From: Halichondria panicea
Taxonomy: Eukaryota > Porifera > Demospongiae > Suberitida > Halichondriidae
Length of the DNA: 64,000 nt
Direction of reading: 5' to 3'
Assembly: GCF_963675165.1 (NCBI RefSeq)
Contig: NC_087384.1
Coordinates: forward strand, 4,333,182 to 4,397,181
A program made the position numbers and the translations under genes. The notes under the pieces were generated by a model. That model had not been told where the DNA came from, ran no database searches, and saw only the letters and a list, made by a program, of their open reading frames with translations. This document shows positions 12,701-23,168 of this stretch, in pieces; the first letter of the stretch is position 1, and each line of letters opens with the position of its first letter.

Positions 12701-15700
12701 CAACAGTTCTTCTTAATTACCGTATGGCTTTATTGATGCCTTTTGAACCTACATGTACTATACTGGACCAATAAACTCTTTGTGGCACTCATTGCCATGC
12801 ACAGTAGAACCTCGATTCTCCGGAAACCTGGTTTCAGAGGCAGGCCAGATAATCGAATGGATAAACCACGCCTTGATATACCACATTATTGAAAAACAGC
12901 AGTGCAAATTTAGTAAACATGAGTGTCTGCGCATGCACAGAAGATAAACACGCTTGTGTCCATGGTAACAGCTGTAAATATCGCATTCACATTAAGGGAC
13001 AAGCCCGTTTTCAGAAAAAAATACCAACGAATAATCGAGGTTCTACTGTAATGACTAATAATTGCTATAATACCACACATTTGTGAATATCTTATGACTA
13101 GAACGTCACTAAGAAATGCGTCTACTGGCTAGATAACTAAGCAAAAGTTTTATGGTAGCCGTCCAACATCTCTACCTCTTCATGCCCTATAGTCTCATGA
13201 ATCAGCCACTCTTCTTTCACGAAACCTCCGAGCACTCTTTACATGAACTCATGGGCCACGGTGGAATACCAACTGCTCACAAGTATCAGGTAAAAATAAT
13301 GAACCTTTACATGCGGTTGAGCAGCAAGCACTTATGTGGCTAAGCAGAGATGTGGTCACATTTTTATGGTTTTGTTAGCTTGTACAGTGACGTAATATGC
13401 AGGGTTTTGCAGAATTTTTGAAATAGAGGGTGTAGAGCGCACATTTTGTTAGCTTGTACAGTGATGTAATATACATGTATACATTCCATTGTGCCATGAC
13501 TTCACGTAAAGAGTGCTCAGACGTTCCTCCCTGAGAGGTGCCGCTGATTCATGATACTTTCATGCATGGTCATGCATGCTTCGTCACCCTTCTACCCTCA
13601 CGTGACTTTGTAGAATCAGGGGGTAACTAGACATTTTACAGGAAGGAGGCAGACAGGGTGCTTGCGCCCCAACAAAATGTTTAACGGAAACCATACCCAC
13701 TAATTAACGCATAGAAGGACATGTAAATGGGAGTATTAAACTGCTATTTACCAGCTCTTTTTCTGCTCAGTCTACAGTGGCTAGCTAACTCCAAAAGTTA
13801 GCTAGCCAGAGAGAGGTATATTAAAAGCTACATGTATAGACTCTACTTTTTCTTAACTCTAACTCTATTTCTTTCTTTATTAATACCGTATTTTTTTTAT
13901 CTTATTTGAACCATTGTGACAAAGAACAGAAAAACGAAGAGCCTGATGTGTAGAGGCTGGCTAGAGACCTTCTGGATATATAGCAATAGAATCAGCAAGC
14001 CCTTACATGCGACATGTTTATGCTTACTCGACCAAAGTAGAGCCTTCTAAAAATACAGTTAGACTTCTCATTAATCCGGTCACTTGGAATAGTGCAGTTT
14101 GGCCGGAATAGTGAAGGTAGCTGCATTTCAGAAAACAGTCGCTTATAGGCTAAAAAGTGATCCTACCTTGAATCTAATTTTGCGGTTCTGTCTCAAGGAT
14201 ACATGTAATGAATCATTACATGTACAGTGCATCCAGTCTAGAGAGTAGAATACTACAAATAGGTGAGTAGTTGTACTTAAATTATCTCAACATCGGAACA
14301 TTTCTGTGCTGATACCATTGTATAGGTGAATACAACATTATTCAAAAATATTTCCCCAAAAGTTGTTGTAGTGGGAAATCATTTTAGGTGAAAATGGGGG
14401 TGATCGTAAAAAAATGTGTGTAACATCAACTATATCTGAAACTAAAATATTTCTGGACAATCTTAGACAATTTATTCAAGGAAACGACCAGCCTATCAAG
14501 GTAACTTCAGAGAGCGGGATTAGTGAAAAGTCTACTGTAGTTCCATAGGTAACAGCAAGGCGTATATCCCTCATTTCATGGTCTTTAAGCTAAAGGTAAG
14601 GATTGTTGCCTTTTTCATAGGCCCCTGCTCATACATGGAGTTAATCCACAACTCCTACAGTAGTGGGTCAGACTAGAATCAGTGACAGCTATTATGATAC
14701 ATTTCTGCACACTATAAGCAATGGTAGGAAGGGAAATATACACAGATCAATTCTGCATGTCACCAATGCAAACTACAACTTTTCCTCTTTAGCAGCCTAC
14801 AAAATGTTGTGTCTACGCTGCTTTAAACAGGCTGAGATTCCCGTACTTAGCAGGTAACTTTCCTTTCAAATATGTTAGCTAGTTGTAACGAGTGTTCAGG
14901 CACTGCAAGACTGTCAGCTTGGTTGTAAATGTACACTATACACTCACCCAGAAGCTACAGTGGTGCTAAATAGTTAGCTGCTTCCCTAGCAAGATGCCCC
15001 AACATATAGAGTGGTTGTCAACACATAGAGCAATGCAGTTGCTGTCATATGCATTACTAGGCTCCACTTGACAATAAAATGTTCCTATAACAGGTTAATT
15101 GATTCCACTGGCTTGACTTGTGAAGGAAGCCAGTTGACAGACTGAAACCGACATAGCTAGCTTTTTACTGTCATGTAAAAACTTCCTAAACAGTATAGAG
15201 TTACGACATAAATAGTACAGCCATGCACTAGACAAACTACATTGTATAACTGGCTACGCGCCCCACACACGGAGCCCCCTGATGAAAGTCCCCCACTAAA
15301 TCCCTTACATACTTCACATGCGTCCGGGGTAGAGCCTAACAATATCAACAGATGTATCACTTCGTACGAATGTACTCTGTCAATTATCCCCACACCGGAG
15401 AGAGAAAGGTGATGGTCAAATCACGTGCAAAATCTGACGTTTATACTTACTTTCAAAAACACAGACTTAAAGTCTTCATGACACTCACACTGACTTACCT
15501 AGGGCACACTGTCCAGTTGCCATCAGTAGCTGGACACACTTCAGGTGTCCCCCCCAGCAGGCCCAGTGAAGGGGAGTGGACCCAAGAGTAGTACTCTGTA
15601 CATTGACATCGATGCCATCTTGCTCTGCCAGTATCTTCACTACAGCAGGATGGTTGCAGAGGCATGCTGCATGGAGAGCGGTCCGCTCAAACACAACACT

Positions 15701-15800
15701 GTTCCTCCAGTTTACAGGAGCTCCTCTAGCCAGAAGTCTCACCACCTCATGCACATGACCGCCACAGGAGGCCACATAGAGTTGCTTACCCAGATCATCA
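3747..15800 (-). CDS. Ankyrin-repeat / Ig-like / Death-domain protein (partial)
   Basis: This is a multi-exon minus-strand gene. Proposed exons are 15499-15800 and 12555-12659 (ankyrin repeats, motifs such as TALHAACLCNHPAVVKILAE and TPLGEAVRRGRLDTVKCL), 10916-11020 (ankyrin-like, ITQLLLKHGA), 10528-10809 (one Ig-like domain, CKPGEEAKF...YQWYF...GIYWCAAENASG, with both cysteines and the tryptophan) and 3747-3875 (first half of a Death domain, WSLHTLTVEL ... LNVPEEELAIIRK). Every internal junction is phase 1, which supports the chain. The 5' end, some ankyrin exons and the rest of the Death domain are not seen. It could also be the 3' half of the Roco gene at 23-35 kb, but the last visible Roco exon ends in phase 0 and the first ankyrin exon needs phase 2, so at least one exon would be missing. 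The role in immune or apoptotic signalling is inferred from the domains. Confidence 0.68.
3887..4289. mobile_element. MITE, CAGAGGAGG family, 9-bp TSD, next to a splice acceptor
   Basis: This 403-bp element runs from CAGAGGAGGTTGG to the inverse CAACCTCCTCTG. It is flanked by exact 9-bp repeats GAGTGAACA at 3878-3886 and 4290-4298. It lies in the intron immediately 5' (on the minus strand) of the Death-domain exon 3747-3875, and the left duplication reaches the C of that exon's CAG acceptor. The pyrimidine-rich end CCAACCTCCTCT now sits upstream of the acceptor. Confidence 0.83.
4523..4645. mobile_element. Small palindromic MITE
   Basis: This 123-bp element has ends AGTTATAACATGGGCACGAGG and an inverse CCGAGTGCACATGTTATAACT, with further pairing toward the centre (GCACTGAAGCAC, CCCTGAGGGCTGAGTGC). 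It has no coding potential and no clear flanking duplication beyond one or two bases. Confidence 0.6.
5303..5599. mobile_element. Tc1/mariner- or pogo-like MITE, TA TSD
   Basis: This 297-bp element has ends CAGTTGAGCCTCGATTCTCC and an inverse GATAATCGAGGCTCAACTG. TA dinucleotides lie on both sides (5301-5302, 5600-5601). Ends of the form CAGT(T/A)GAACC/AGCCTCGATT are typical of pogo/Tigger-type elements. Similar copies are at 12802-13048 and 14056-14537, and a single end starts near 24205. Confidence 0.75.
5602..7493. other. Non-coding, no supported gene
   Basis: There are overlapping open frames on both strands near 6184-6531. One is lysine/arginine-rich. They lack family signatures or splice partners and are not annotated as genes. 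No other structure was recognised. Confidence 0.4.
7503..7971. mobile_element. MITE, CAGAGGAGG family, 9-bp TSD
   Basis: This 469-bp element has ends CAGAGGAGGTTGGACACGCG and the inverse CGCGTGTCCAGCCTCCTCTG. It is flanked by exact 9-bp repeats AGCTAACTA at 7494-7502 and 7972-7980. Near the right end, at 7882-7894, it carries the palindrome TGCTGACTCAGCA, which is also found inside both ends of the coding transposon at 39476-45012. Its interior is similar to the extra block inside 1480-2120. Confidence 0.87.
8515..9416. mobile_element. Foldback-type MITE with TTAA TSD
   Basis: The element has ends GGTGACATATTTTCGC and an inverse GTGAAAATATGTTACC, directly flanked by TTAA at 8511-8514 and 9417-9420. 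Most of its 902 bp is one imperfect inverted repeat. For example, the GATCGACTCGATGTGTT blocks at 8770-8840 pair with AACACATCGAGTCGATC blocks at 9240-9320, leaving a unique centre at about 8900-9160. TTAA duplications are known for piggyBac- and Kolobok-type transposons. The small open frames inside have no recognised domain. Confidence 0.75.
9554..9634. repeat. Short hairpin repeat
   Basis: CAAAGTGCGTGACTATTGCG at the left pairs with the CAATAGTCACGCACTTG region at the right around a short spacer. It is probably a tiny MITE remnant. No flanking duplication was identified. Confidence 0.55.
11737..12115 (+). repeat. Dispersed repeat (inverted copy at 27.4-27.7 kb)
   Basis: This region is similar, in opposite orientation, to about 27360-27730. 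Shared landmarks include GTTACCCGAGG, CGCGTGGGCGG, TGCTGTAAACGCAGTG and CTACTTTAGTGACCCTTTTC (or its complement). The element boundaries and class are unknown. Both copies contain an exon-like stretch ending in CATCCAG followed by GTGAGT or GTAAGC. Confidence 0.6.
12231..12435. mobile_element. MITE, CCGTATAGCGGGTAATTTTC family, TA TSD
   Basis: This 205-bp element has ends CCGTATAGCGGGTAATTTTC and an inverse ending CTATACGG, with TA on both sides. It is one of at least five copies of the most repeated small family in the window (also 22090-22218, 31983-32468, 36421-36618 and 52513-52738). Confidence 0.75.
12802..13048. mobile_element. Pogo/Tigger-like MITE
   Basis: Its ends are CAGTAGAACCTCGATTCTCC and the inverse AATCGAGGTTCTACTG. 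The right flank is TA. The left flank is CA, so the duplication is imperfect. It is related to the element at 5303-5599. Confidence 0.65.
13050..14055. other. Non-coding intronic DNA
   Basis: No exon or element boundary was recognised. On the gene model used here this lies in the intron between the ankyrin exons at 12555 and 15499. Confidence 0.35.
14056..14537. mobile_element. Tigger-like MITE, TA TSD
   Basis: This 482-bp element has ends CAGTTAGACTTCTCATTAATC and an inverse of the form ATTAGTGAAAAGTCTACTG, with TA duplicated at 14054-14055 and 14538-14539. No transposase is encoded. Confidence 0.68.
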
Positions 15801-16001
15801 CTACAGTGTTTAGTGTGGACGGTAAATAGTGAACAATGAAAGGCAAAAGTACCGGTAAGTTGTAACGACAATCTTAGGAGCTAGCTAAATATATACCTTT
15901 ACTTGCTAGCTATACCCACATCTACACCAGAGGAGGGAACCAATTAACTATTGCATGCTCATTAATGCCTTGAGGCGTAGCCGCACAAGAAATAACGAGG
16001 A

Positions 16002-16003
<2 letters not shown>

Positions 16004-16034
<31 letters not shown>
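16004..16034. repeat. (GT)n microsatellite
   Basis: An almost uninterrupted GT tract grades into GCGCGCG. It follows a GCCTTGAGGCGTAGCCGCAC motif that also precedes GT tracts at 16821 and 23786. Confidence 0.9.
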
Positions 16035-16042
<8 letters not shown>

Positions 16043-16820
16043 CACGCGTTTGGAATGGGGGTATAGTGAGCACGAGGCTAACTACACGGGCTAGATGGAA
16101 CCTCGCCCGCTGAATCATACCTTTATACTTAAACGGGATGAACATTTTATTGTTATAAAGGACATGCATCCAACTTAAGCAATTTACAGTCAATATAGGG
16201 GAGCACCAATCCCGTCTTTGCAAGTCCACAAGTTTTGGTCCCCTTAATAGAAAAAAAGCTTTCAGCACTGGTCAAGGTATCGTGACGTTGCTGTGCTGTG
16301 AGTAAATAATTATGGAGAAAATTGTATAGGTAAGAGAAGTTCAAGCGTGAGAGGTCATCTGCATGTTTGTGATTTAATTCAGGTTATATAATTATAATTG
16401 GGGCGAGTCCCATAGTTTCGAGTACTGTAGAAAAAAGCTCAGCGACCGAATATCCGTCTGTCGCTTAGCATGACGATCTCCATTTGCACGCTTTTTAGCG
16501 TGACGATCGCTGCAAGACATTAATTTTTATTTCTACTCAAAATGATACAGCTCAACAACTAAGGCAGTGAGGCAATGGCGTTGGGATATCAAACACACCA
16601 TTTGCTGGCAAGACTAAGGGAAGTTTGACAACAAAAAGGAGCTAATGAGACAGAAGCTTAGCTCGTCTGTCGTCTGTCTAAAGAGGAAGAGAGAACAGTT
16701 AGAGAGATCTTTAGGAAACGAAGGAAACAGCAAGTCGAAAAAGTGATTACTACTCACTACAACTTATTTGTCTTTGCTAAGGCTAGGCTCGCCCCACACA
16801 ATGCTTCCAGCATCCCCTAG

Positions 16821-17180
16821 TTATGCCTCGAGGCGTAGCCGCACGAGGGATATGGTAAAGCTGACTGTGTGTGTGTCTGTTCCAACTGTAACTGCTCAAC
16901 GGTTGCAATGCGACGAAAACTAACAGCTTCTATAGGCTTCTAGCCACGTTCTCTTGGATTTTGATTCCTGGATTAGCAAACTAAAGCTTCTTTCTCGAGT
17001 TATGGCTAGTTTGATTCACATTTAAGGCTGTTGCAGTGTTTTCAGAATTTTTCATATCATCATCTGTTTGCACAAACTTTTTATTCAACTAATGAGTTAG
17101 CCTTGCACTAAAGCGCTAGCTTTTTGTTATAAGTCGTAGGAGTGGTGTTTCTCCCTCTGTGTCGGTATCTCTCTCTGCAT
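16821..17180 (+). repeat. Dispersed repeat, GCCTCGAGGCGTAGCCGCAC family
   Basis: The repeat begins near TATGCCTCGAGGCGTAGCC, runs through a GT-rich tract and contains CAACGGTTGCAATGCGACG and TTCTCTTGGATTTTGATTCC. Related copies are at 23786-24060 (+), about 28310-28570 (-) and about 62215-62415 (-). No terminal inverted repeat or coding capacity was recognised. Confidence 0.65.
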
Positions 17181-18367
17181 GCCATCGTAAATATAGTATC
17201 TATTTATTTTATACAATAGTCAGCTAAAGAAGCTAGCTATTTTTAATAGTAGCCATTATTAATTTTGTGAACTTGCGGACACACCTCTTATTACCTCTTA
17301 TTCCTGGATGTAATGCGCATGCAAGCTTCAATATCACGTGTAAGAGAATCCATTTTGAACCCCAGATCGATCCTGGCAGAATAAATTTTTACTTTGTTGA
17401 GGTCCTGGTAAGCCACAAACCAATGATAACTCTTTTTAGATTCCTTGTTATACTAGTTACTACTTTCTGTGATTGAATTCTGTAATTAAACTTTTAGACT
17501 GCTCGTTATATAGATATATACTACTTTCTGTGATTGAATTCTGTCTTCAATAATACTTATCTCACAGACTACTGCTATGCCTTTGACAAAGGTGTGCTCC
17601 CACTGTTCGGCTACAGGCCATTTAAGACGATCAGTATGCACTATTATCTGTGGACACCCCTTTCTTGTAAAACAATCAAAGCACGTACATTGCATTATTT
17701 ACCTCTTTTATAACACTCTAATACTTTTGAGCGAAAGCAAAAACATGGCGAGAGGCATTATAGCAAGCGCACACTTGCAACACTCGTTATATATAGTCGT
17801 TTGGAAACGCGTGCAGAATGTCCTGAAAACGGTCGTACTTAAAAAAAACTGCTGCTTGAAAAATTCACATGGGCTATTTTGTACATTTTGCGTATAAATA
17901 TGAAGAGAGTAGTTTCGTTGCATAATCAGTGTGTAGGCTTAAAATCATACAAGTATAATTTGCGTTTGCGGCTTAGCCTCGATGTCAGGCCGCTGCTGCT
18001 GTGCCAAGTTACATGTAGTGTTGATGACGGATGAAATTTGTTAGATGGCATTTGAGTCATACTCTGCATGTACAAACTGTTATAAAGCTAGGGTATCATA
18101 TCGGGGAGCTTTCTGTTGGAGAATTATGATATAATTATAGCTTGTGCAAGAGAAGTTGGTAATGTTCATGACCCTGCTGTTGTTCATAGGGATCACTGGT
18201 GGTCACGTTCCTCGAGCTATATCTGCTGTTTGTTCAGAAGAAAATGGTGTAAAATTATTGGAGTCAGAAAATATTCTGTTGATCTACTGTGTTTCCTAGT
18301 GATGAAGAGGGTGGGTGTGTCTTTGGTGAAAGGGAGGGGCCTGACTTAAGGTGGATTAGGTGGAAAT
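17181..18367. other. Non-coding, local duplication only
   Basis: TACTACTTTCTGTGATTGAA occurs near 17457 and again near 17519, a small local duplication. There are no supported exons. Confidence 0.4.
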
Positions 18368-18442
18368 CAGAGGAGGTCGGACATCACTTGAACTTTCACT
18401 AATTATGACCTTTTAATGACATTCCAGGCCAAATTGCTTTTC
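18368..18442. mobile_element. Solo end of the 5.5-kb HIRAN transposon family
   Basis: From CAGAGGAGGTCGGACATCAC onward, about 75 bases are almost identical to the left terminus of the coding element at 39476. The similarity ends near 18442 and no matching right end was found. It is a truncated second copy of the family. Confidence 0.8.
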
Positions 18443-19043
18443 GTTTTTGCTATACTATACTATAACTCTATCTATGATTCAATAATAATTATACATAGCT
18501 GCTATCAGGCGTGCCCGCACCTGCCCGTCCCCAACCATAAAATGGGGGGACGGGTTTCAGCCCTATCTAGCATTCGTTCTGCTGCAGAAAATCATGCAGC
18601 ACCAATCAGATTGCAGACTACTTACGTGGTGCACTTGAGCACCAATCAGATTGTATAGCCCTTATGTACGTAATGCATTCCTTGGCTTCCCCATCCAATT
18701 TCCCATGTTGGCCTGACTCATCCCGGGGGCGGGGGGGGGGTTAGTAGGGCAACACATTGATAGGTATAAACTATTATAGATTTAACTAACTACGAATAGG
18801 GTAGATCTTTTATAAGATAAAAAATATCTAAGGAAGCTCACCTTGTTTCCATAGTCCTGATACTTTTGGCATATACTTTTGGCTTTGCTGAGCACTTATA
18901 TAAACACCATGTGTACTAGGTGTACGTACAAGCCTAGGTACAAGCATAGATCAAAGAATTACAAGCAACTGCATAGACCATAGAGCTAGAGCTAGAGCTA
19001 GATACACCAAAGAAAGGGATAGGCAACGCCCCACGTGATGCTA

Positions 19044-19287
19044 CTCAAGTGAACTTCAATTATTGTTGATTCAGCTAAAACGAAGCTCCGCCCACGCTTT
19101 TTACTAGCAATTGTGCATAAAAACTGCTTAAATCTTTAGCTCTAATTCCGGAGTCCTAAACGCTCCTTGAAGCACTTACTTTTTAGTGTAGTAGTTAGTT
19201 CTAAGGCTAGTACACACAGTAATATTCAGAAGGAGCCGTCTGCACTACGTAGAGTAAGTTATTAGCTTTTACATGTAAAAAATTAAG
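19044..19287 (+). mobile_element. Left half of a palindromic TA-flanked MITE, joined to a LINE
   Basis: Following TA at 19042-19043, this stretch (CTCAAGTGAA onward) matches the left arm of the 525-bp palindrome at 57592-58116, including GCTCCGCCCACGCTTTTTAC and CGCTCCTTGAAGCACTTAC. The match stops after AAAAAATTAAG, exactly where LINE-like coding sequence begins. The right arm is absent. Confidence 0.75.
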
Positions 19288-22081
19288 GAGCTCTGGTTCT
19301 ATTGCCAAGAGGACCTTATCCGGCTTGATTTTGACCCAGTTCAGCTGTTTAACACTGTTCTCTCTGACCTTTTGCAAGCTTTTGATAAACTAGATCTTGA
19401 GGAGTGTCTTCCGGCTATTTTTCGTGAGGCTAATGATCTCTTGTCCTTGCTTATACCCTTGACCTTGACCCGATCTCTAAACAACTGGAGCTAAACACCT
19501 GTGCTGTTAAGAACTTAACTGACACAGTGTTAGGTCTGAAAAACACCAATGCACCGGCCACCCCTGATATTGCCTCAAATCTTTCTACTAGTCTAGACTC
19601 GCTGAAAGAGTTAGTCAGGACGGCTGAGAAGATCAAGGATGAGCTGTCCAGTTCTGTTAGAGATGCCATCTTCTCTCTCTCTAGTACAGGGTCCAATGGG
19701 AGTCGTCCCCCAGAGGCCAACAGAGGGGCTGCTCATAAAAAGACTCAGCCTATCCCATCAGATAGACGCTCAAACATTATTCTATTTGGACTTCCTGAAA
19801 AAGACAATCTTGAGGATACAAAATCAATTGTTGATGAGGTGTTTTCATTTGTGGTCGGCAAGGATGTTAACTGGTCTGATGCTTTTCGGTTGGGACGTCG
19901 TAAGCCCGGTGGTTCTTCTGACCCGCTACCTCCTCAACCCCTTCTAGTAAAGTTGGTCAGTGAATGGGATAAAAGGCTTCTTCTTTCTTCTAAGTACAAG
20001 CTGAAAATTTTTTACGAGTGCCAGAGTGTTGTTTCTAAGGGAGGATCTTCCCCCTGAGGTTAGAGTTGCTCGTGCTAAGCAACGTAGAGAGGAGCAGGAG
20101 CTCACACGTAATCCACCCCCCCTGCTACCTGGCAATCGTACTAGTAGATCCAGATCTGTTTCGGAATCATCTGATCATTCGAACTCATGACTATTGACAT
20201 TCGCATGATGAGTTATAACTGTAGGGGTTGGATATCCAGTTCAGCGTTTGTTGAGTTTCTTTTGTGTGAAGTTGATTTACTTTTGATTCAGGAGCATTGG
20301 CTATTTACAGAGAATCTTGCATCGCTCAATATTAATGATGATTTTACTTCATTTGCGGTTAGTGGTATGGATAGTGGGGCCATTATTAGAGGACGACCTT
20401 TTGGTGGTTGTGGTTTCCTCATTCGAAAATCACTCCTTCCCTTTATCAAACAAATTAATTCTAATTCTAAAAGATTCTGTGCTATTACGATCACTACAAA
20501 TTGACTGTCTTGCTTCTTAATGTATACATGCCCACAAAATAATTATGGCACTGCACACTCACATGACACATATCTTGAAACTCTTGGAGAATTGAAGGGT
20601 ATTATTGAGTCTCACTCATTTGATAAGATTGTTATTGCGGGTAATTTTAATGTTGATATGTTACGTCCATCAGTTTTTCGTGATAGTCTTTTGTCCTTCA
20701 TGTCTGACTTTAATCTCTGTTCTGTGGACCTTTTTTATAGAGAATGTGTAAAGTTCACGTATGAACGTGATGGAGGTTCTGTCAGGTCGTGGCCTGATCA
20801 CATTCTCACGCTGTAACATCACACTGATATAATTTGTGGTGTCCATAGTGTTCACTCTCCAAGCAATTTTTCGGATCATGCACCACTCCCGTTTGTGCTT
20901 AAACTGGATTCTAGTGTCAACGATGTTTCCGGAAGACTCACTAGTAATTGTCCTATTCAACAGCCCGTTTGTGGTATCGATTGGTCGGTTTTAAGTGCAA
21001 ATAATATTGAGGATTACAGACAAATTATATTTCACACTCTACCACTTTTGTCACAGGACCTTCTTAATTGCGGCTCAACGTGCTGTTTATTACACCACGA
21101 GGAAATTGATTTGTTCTGTAATCAGCTTCTTTCCTGTCTCTCTGTTGCATCCAAACTTTGTTTCCCGGTCATAAGCAAAAGAGCTAGAACAATGCCTGGA
21201 TGGAATGATCACGTGCGTGAAGTAAGAGAATCTGCCATGGTTTGGAACAAGATATATATGGGTAGAGGCAGGCTGTCCTGAGGCTGGTGTCGTGTTTGAT
21301 CTGCGAAAGCAGACTAAGAAAGCTTACAAGTATGCGGTTAGGAGTGTCAAGCGGAGACAAAAACACATTGTCAGTGAGAAGCTTAGTAATGCACTTCTGT
21401 CGGCCAATAACTCTCTATTCTGGAAAGAAGTGAAGAAAATTAAGTCTCGCTCTAAACAGTGCAATTCCCCAGTTGTGGATGGTTTCAGTAATGACAAGGA
21501 GATCAGTGTGTACTTTCGCTCAAAGCTCTCTGGCATCTTGAACTACAGCGATACTATAGTACACACAGGAATGTTCTTTTAGATGAGGTGGCCTCCCAGA
21601 TAACGGTTTCTGACATTGAAGAGGTTGATATTTCAGTGGAACTTGTAGAACACTGTCTAAAAGATCTTGGCCGTAACAAATAATAGAATACCAGATCTTT
21701 TTTCTAACTTCATTTCACGTGCTTTAGCATCGAAATCCACCCTCATTAGATCGGTTTTCTCATGGGCATCTAGCCATGCATTCACAGCAGTCGGGGCTAA
21801 CAACCTGATCAAACGGAATTTTATAAAAGTTTATAGCAGTGACGACATGGTTTGTGCGGACTTTGTTCGGGATGTCAGGCTTGGCTGCATTTCATTCAAC
21901 TCGCGTGAAGATACATCAATGATAATTAACTCTATCTGCTGCGATTGACTTTAAGTTGGACTAACTATTCTTGCACTATAGCTATAGTACTATACTATTA
22001 CTATACATGTAATATAATTATATTATGTACACCTATTCTGGTGTGTTCAATGATAATTATTATTATTATTATTATTATTAA
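19288..22081 (+). mobile_element. Degenerate non-LTR retrotransposon (CR1/L2-like LINE)
   Basis: An ORF1-like frame (about 19290-20055, frameshifted near 19455 and again near 20030) contains SDRRSNIILFGLPEKDN, the RRM-like start typical of LINE ORF1 proteins. From 20187 an ORF2 begins with an apurinic-type endonuclease domain (MMSYNCRG ... LLLIQEHWL ... VIAGNFNVD), broken by stops and frameshifts at about 20504 and 20816. The linker KSRARTMPGW-like and LFWKEVKKI motifs follow to about 21660. The reverse-transcriptase core is missing: the sequence jumps to a C-terminal-like frame at 21667-21948. An (ATT)n tail at about 22053-22081 marks the 3' end. It is inactive. Confidence 0.78.
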
Positions 22082-22089
22082 TTTGCATA

Positions 22090-22218
22090 CCGTATAGCGG
22101 GTAGTTTTCGTTAGGTAAAAATTCAAAAACGGTGATTTTCATGACTAAATTTCGTGGAGGTCAGCTTAACCACGAAAATAACAAATTTTTTACCCCACAA
22201 AAATTACCCGCTATACGG
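22090..22218. mobile_element. MITE, CCGTATAGCGGGTAATTTTC family, TA TSD
   Basis: This 129-bp copy has CCGTATAGCGGGTAGTTTTC at the left and AAAATTACCCGCTATACGG at the right, with TA on each side. It inserted just after the LINE tail. Confidence 0.78.
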
Positions 22219-23168
22219 TATATCAAAAAATGGTGTTGAGAGTGTAGTGACAGCTATAATTATATTATTATGCATGCACATTAATTCAAGTACATGCATC
22301 TAGATCTCTACAAGTAGACTAGCAGTGGTATATTATATACAGAGCACCTATTCTTTCGATGCAGCAACTTTTAAAGCATACAATTATGATTATATGTTGC
22401 TTCACCATGTCCATAGAAAACAAGGCAACAGGCAACAGCTATAGTTTATTTTAAAAATCATTATACGATAATTATATTATTGACCAGAAACTGGAACAAG
22501 GGTCCACATCCACCTTAATTTAATATCTATAATAATGTCACACATGCATTCTCTTAGCATGATCAGACAATTAAGGTAACAGTGTGCCCAAAGAGTCCAT
22601 CCGTATGGATATCACCAGCTATACAGCTACCATGCATGCACTGTTACAATTAAGCTAGCACAGATAAAAAGAAGTTAGCTGATAAATGTTCACTAATAAT
22701 ATCCTTATTGGAAAAGCGCTTCAATTCGAGTACAAAAAACCTGCAGTTGGTTAATCGAGTAAACGCTAATAATTAATCCAGTTTCTACGGTACTTTATGT
22801 ATTGTTTTACATCCCACTTTTTATTCCTGGTCAATGTATGAGACTGAACAGTTATGAACACACATGGAAAAGTCTCTGTGTTTTCCCCTGGAATCACCAA
22901 CATGTTGATTCCTAAATATTGAACTGCTCCCTCCAAAATGTACATGTATATAATACATAACAGCACACTCGACAAAAATAATAATTATAAACATGTAATG
23001 TTTCAAAGCAAATGCAAAAATGTGTACATGTAATTAAATACCAGTATAGCTAGCACCTGTGGTGTTTTCATTTATATCGTTAATGTTATATAATGTATAC
23101 ATATATGCTGTAAAGTTAAAAAACGTTGTGACTAATTTATAGCTGTAGGTGAACTACATGTATCTTAC

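Noticed and set aside
15545-15829. Plus-strand open frames opposite the ankyrin exon
   Set aside because: They are shadows of the minus-strand ankyrin coding sequence, which has clear repeat motifs.
15929-15940. CAGAGGAGG word as another transposon end
   Set aside because: No matching right end or 9-bp duplication nearby, and the similarity does not extend beyond about 12 bases.
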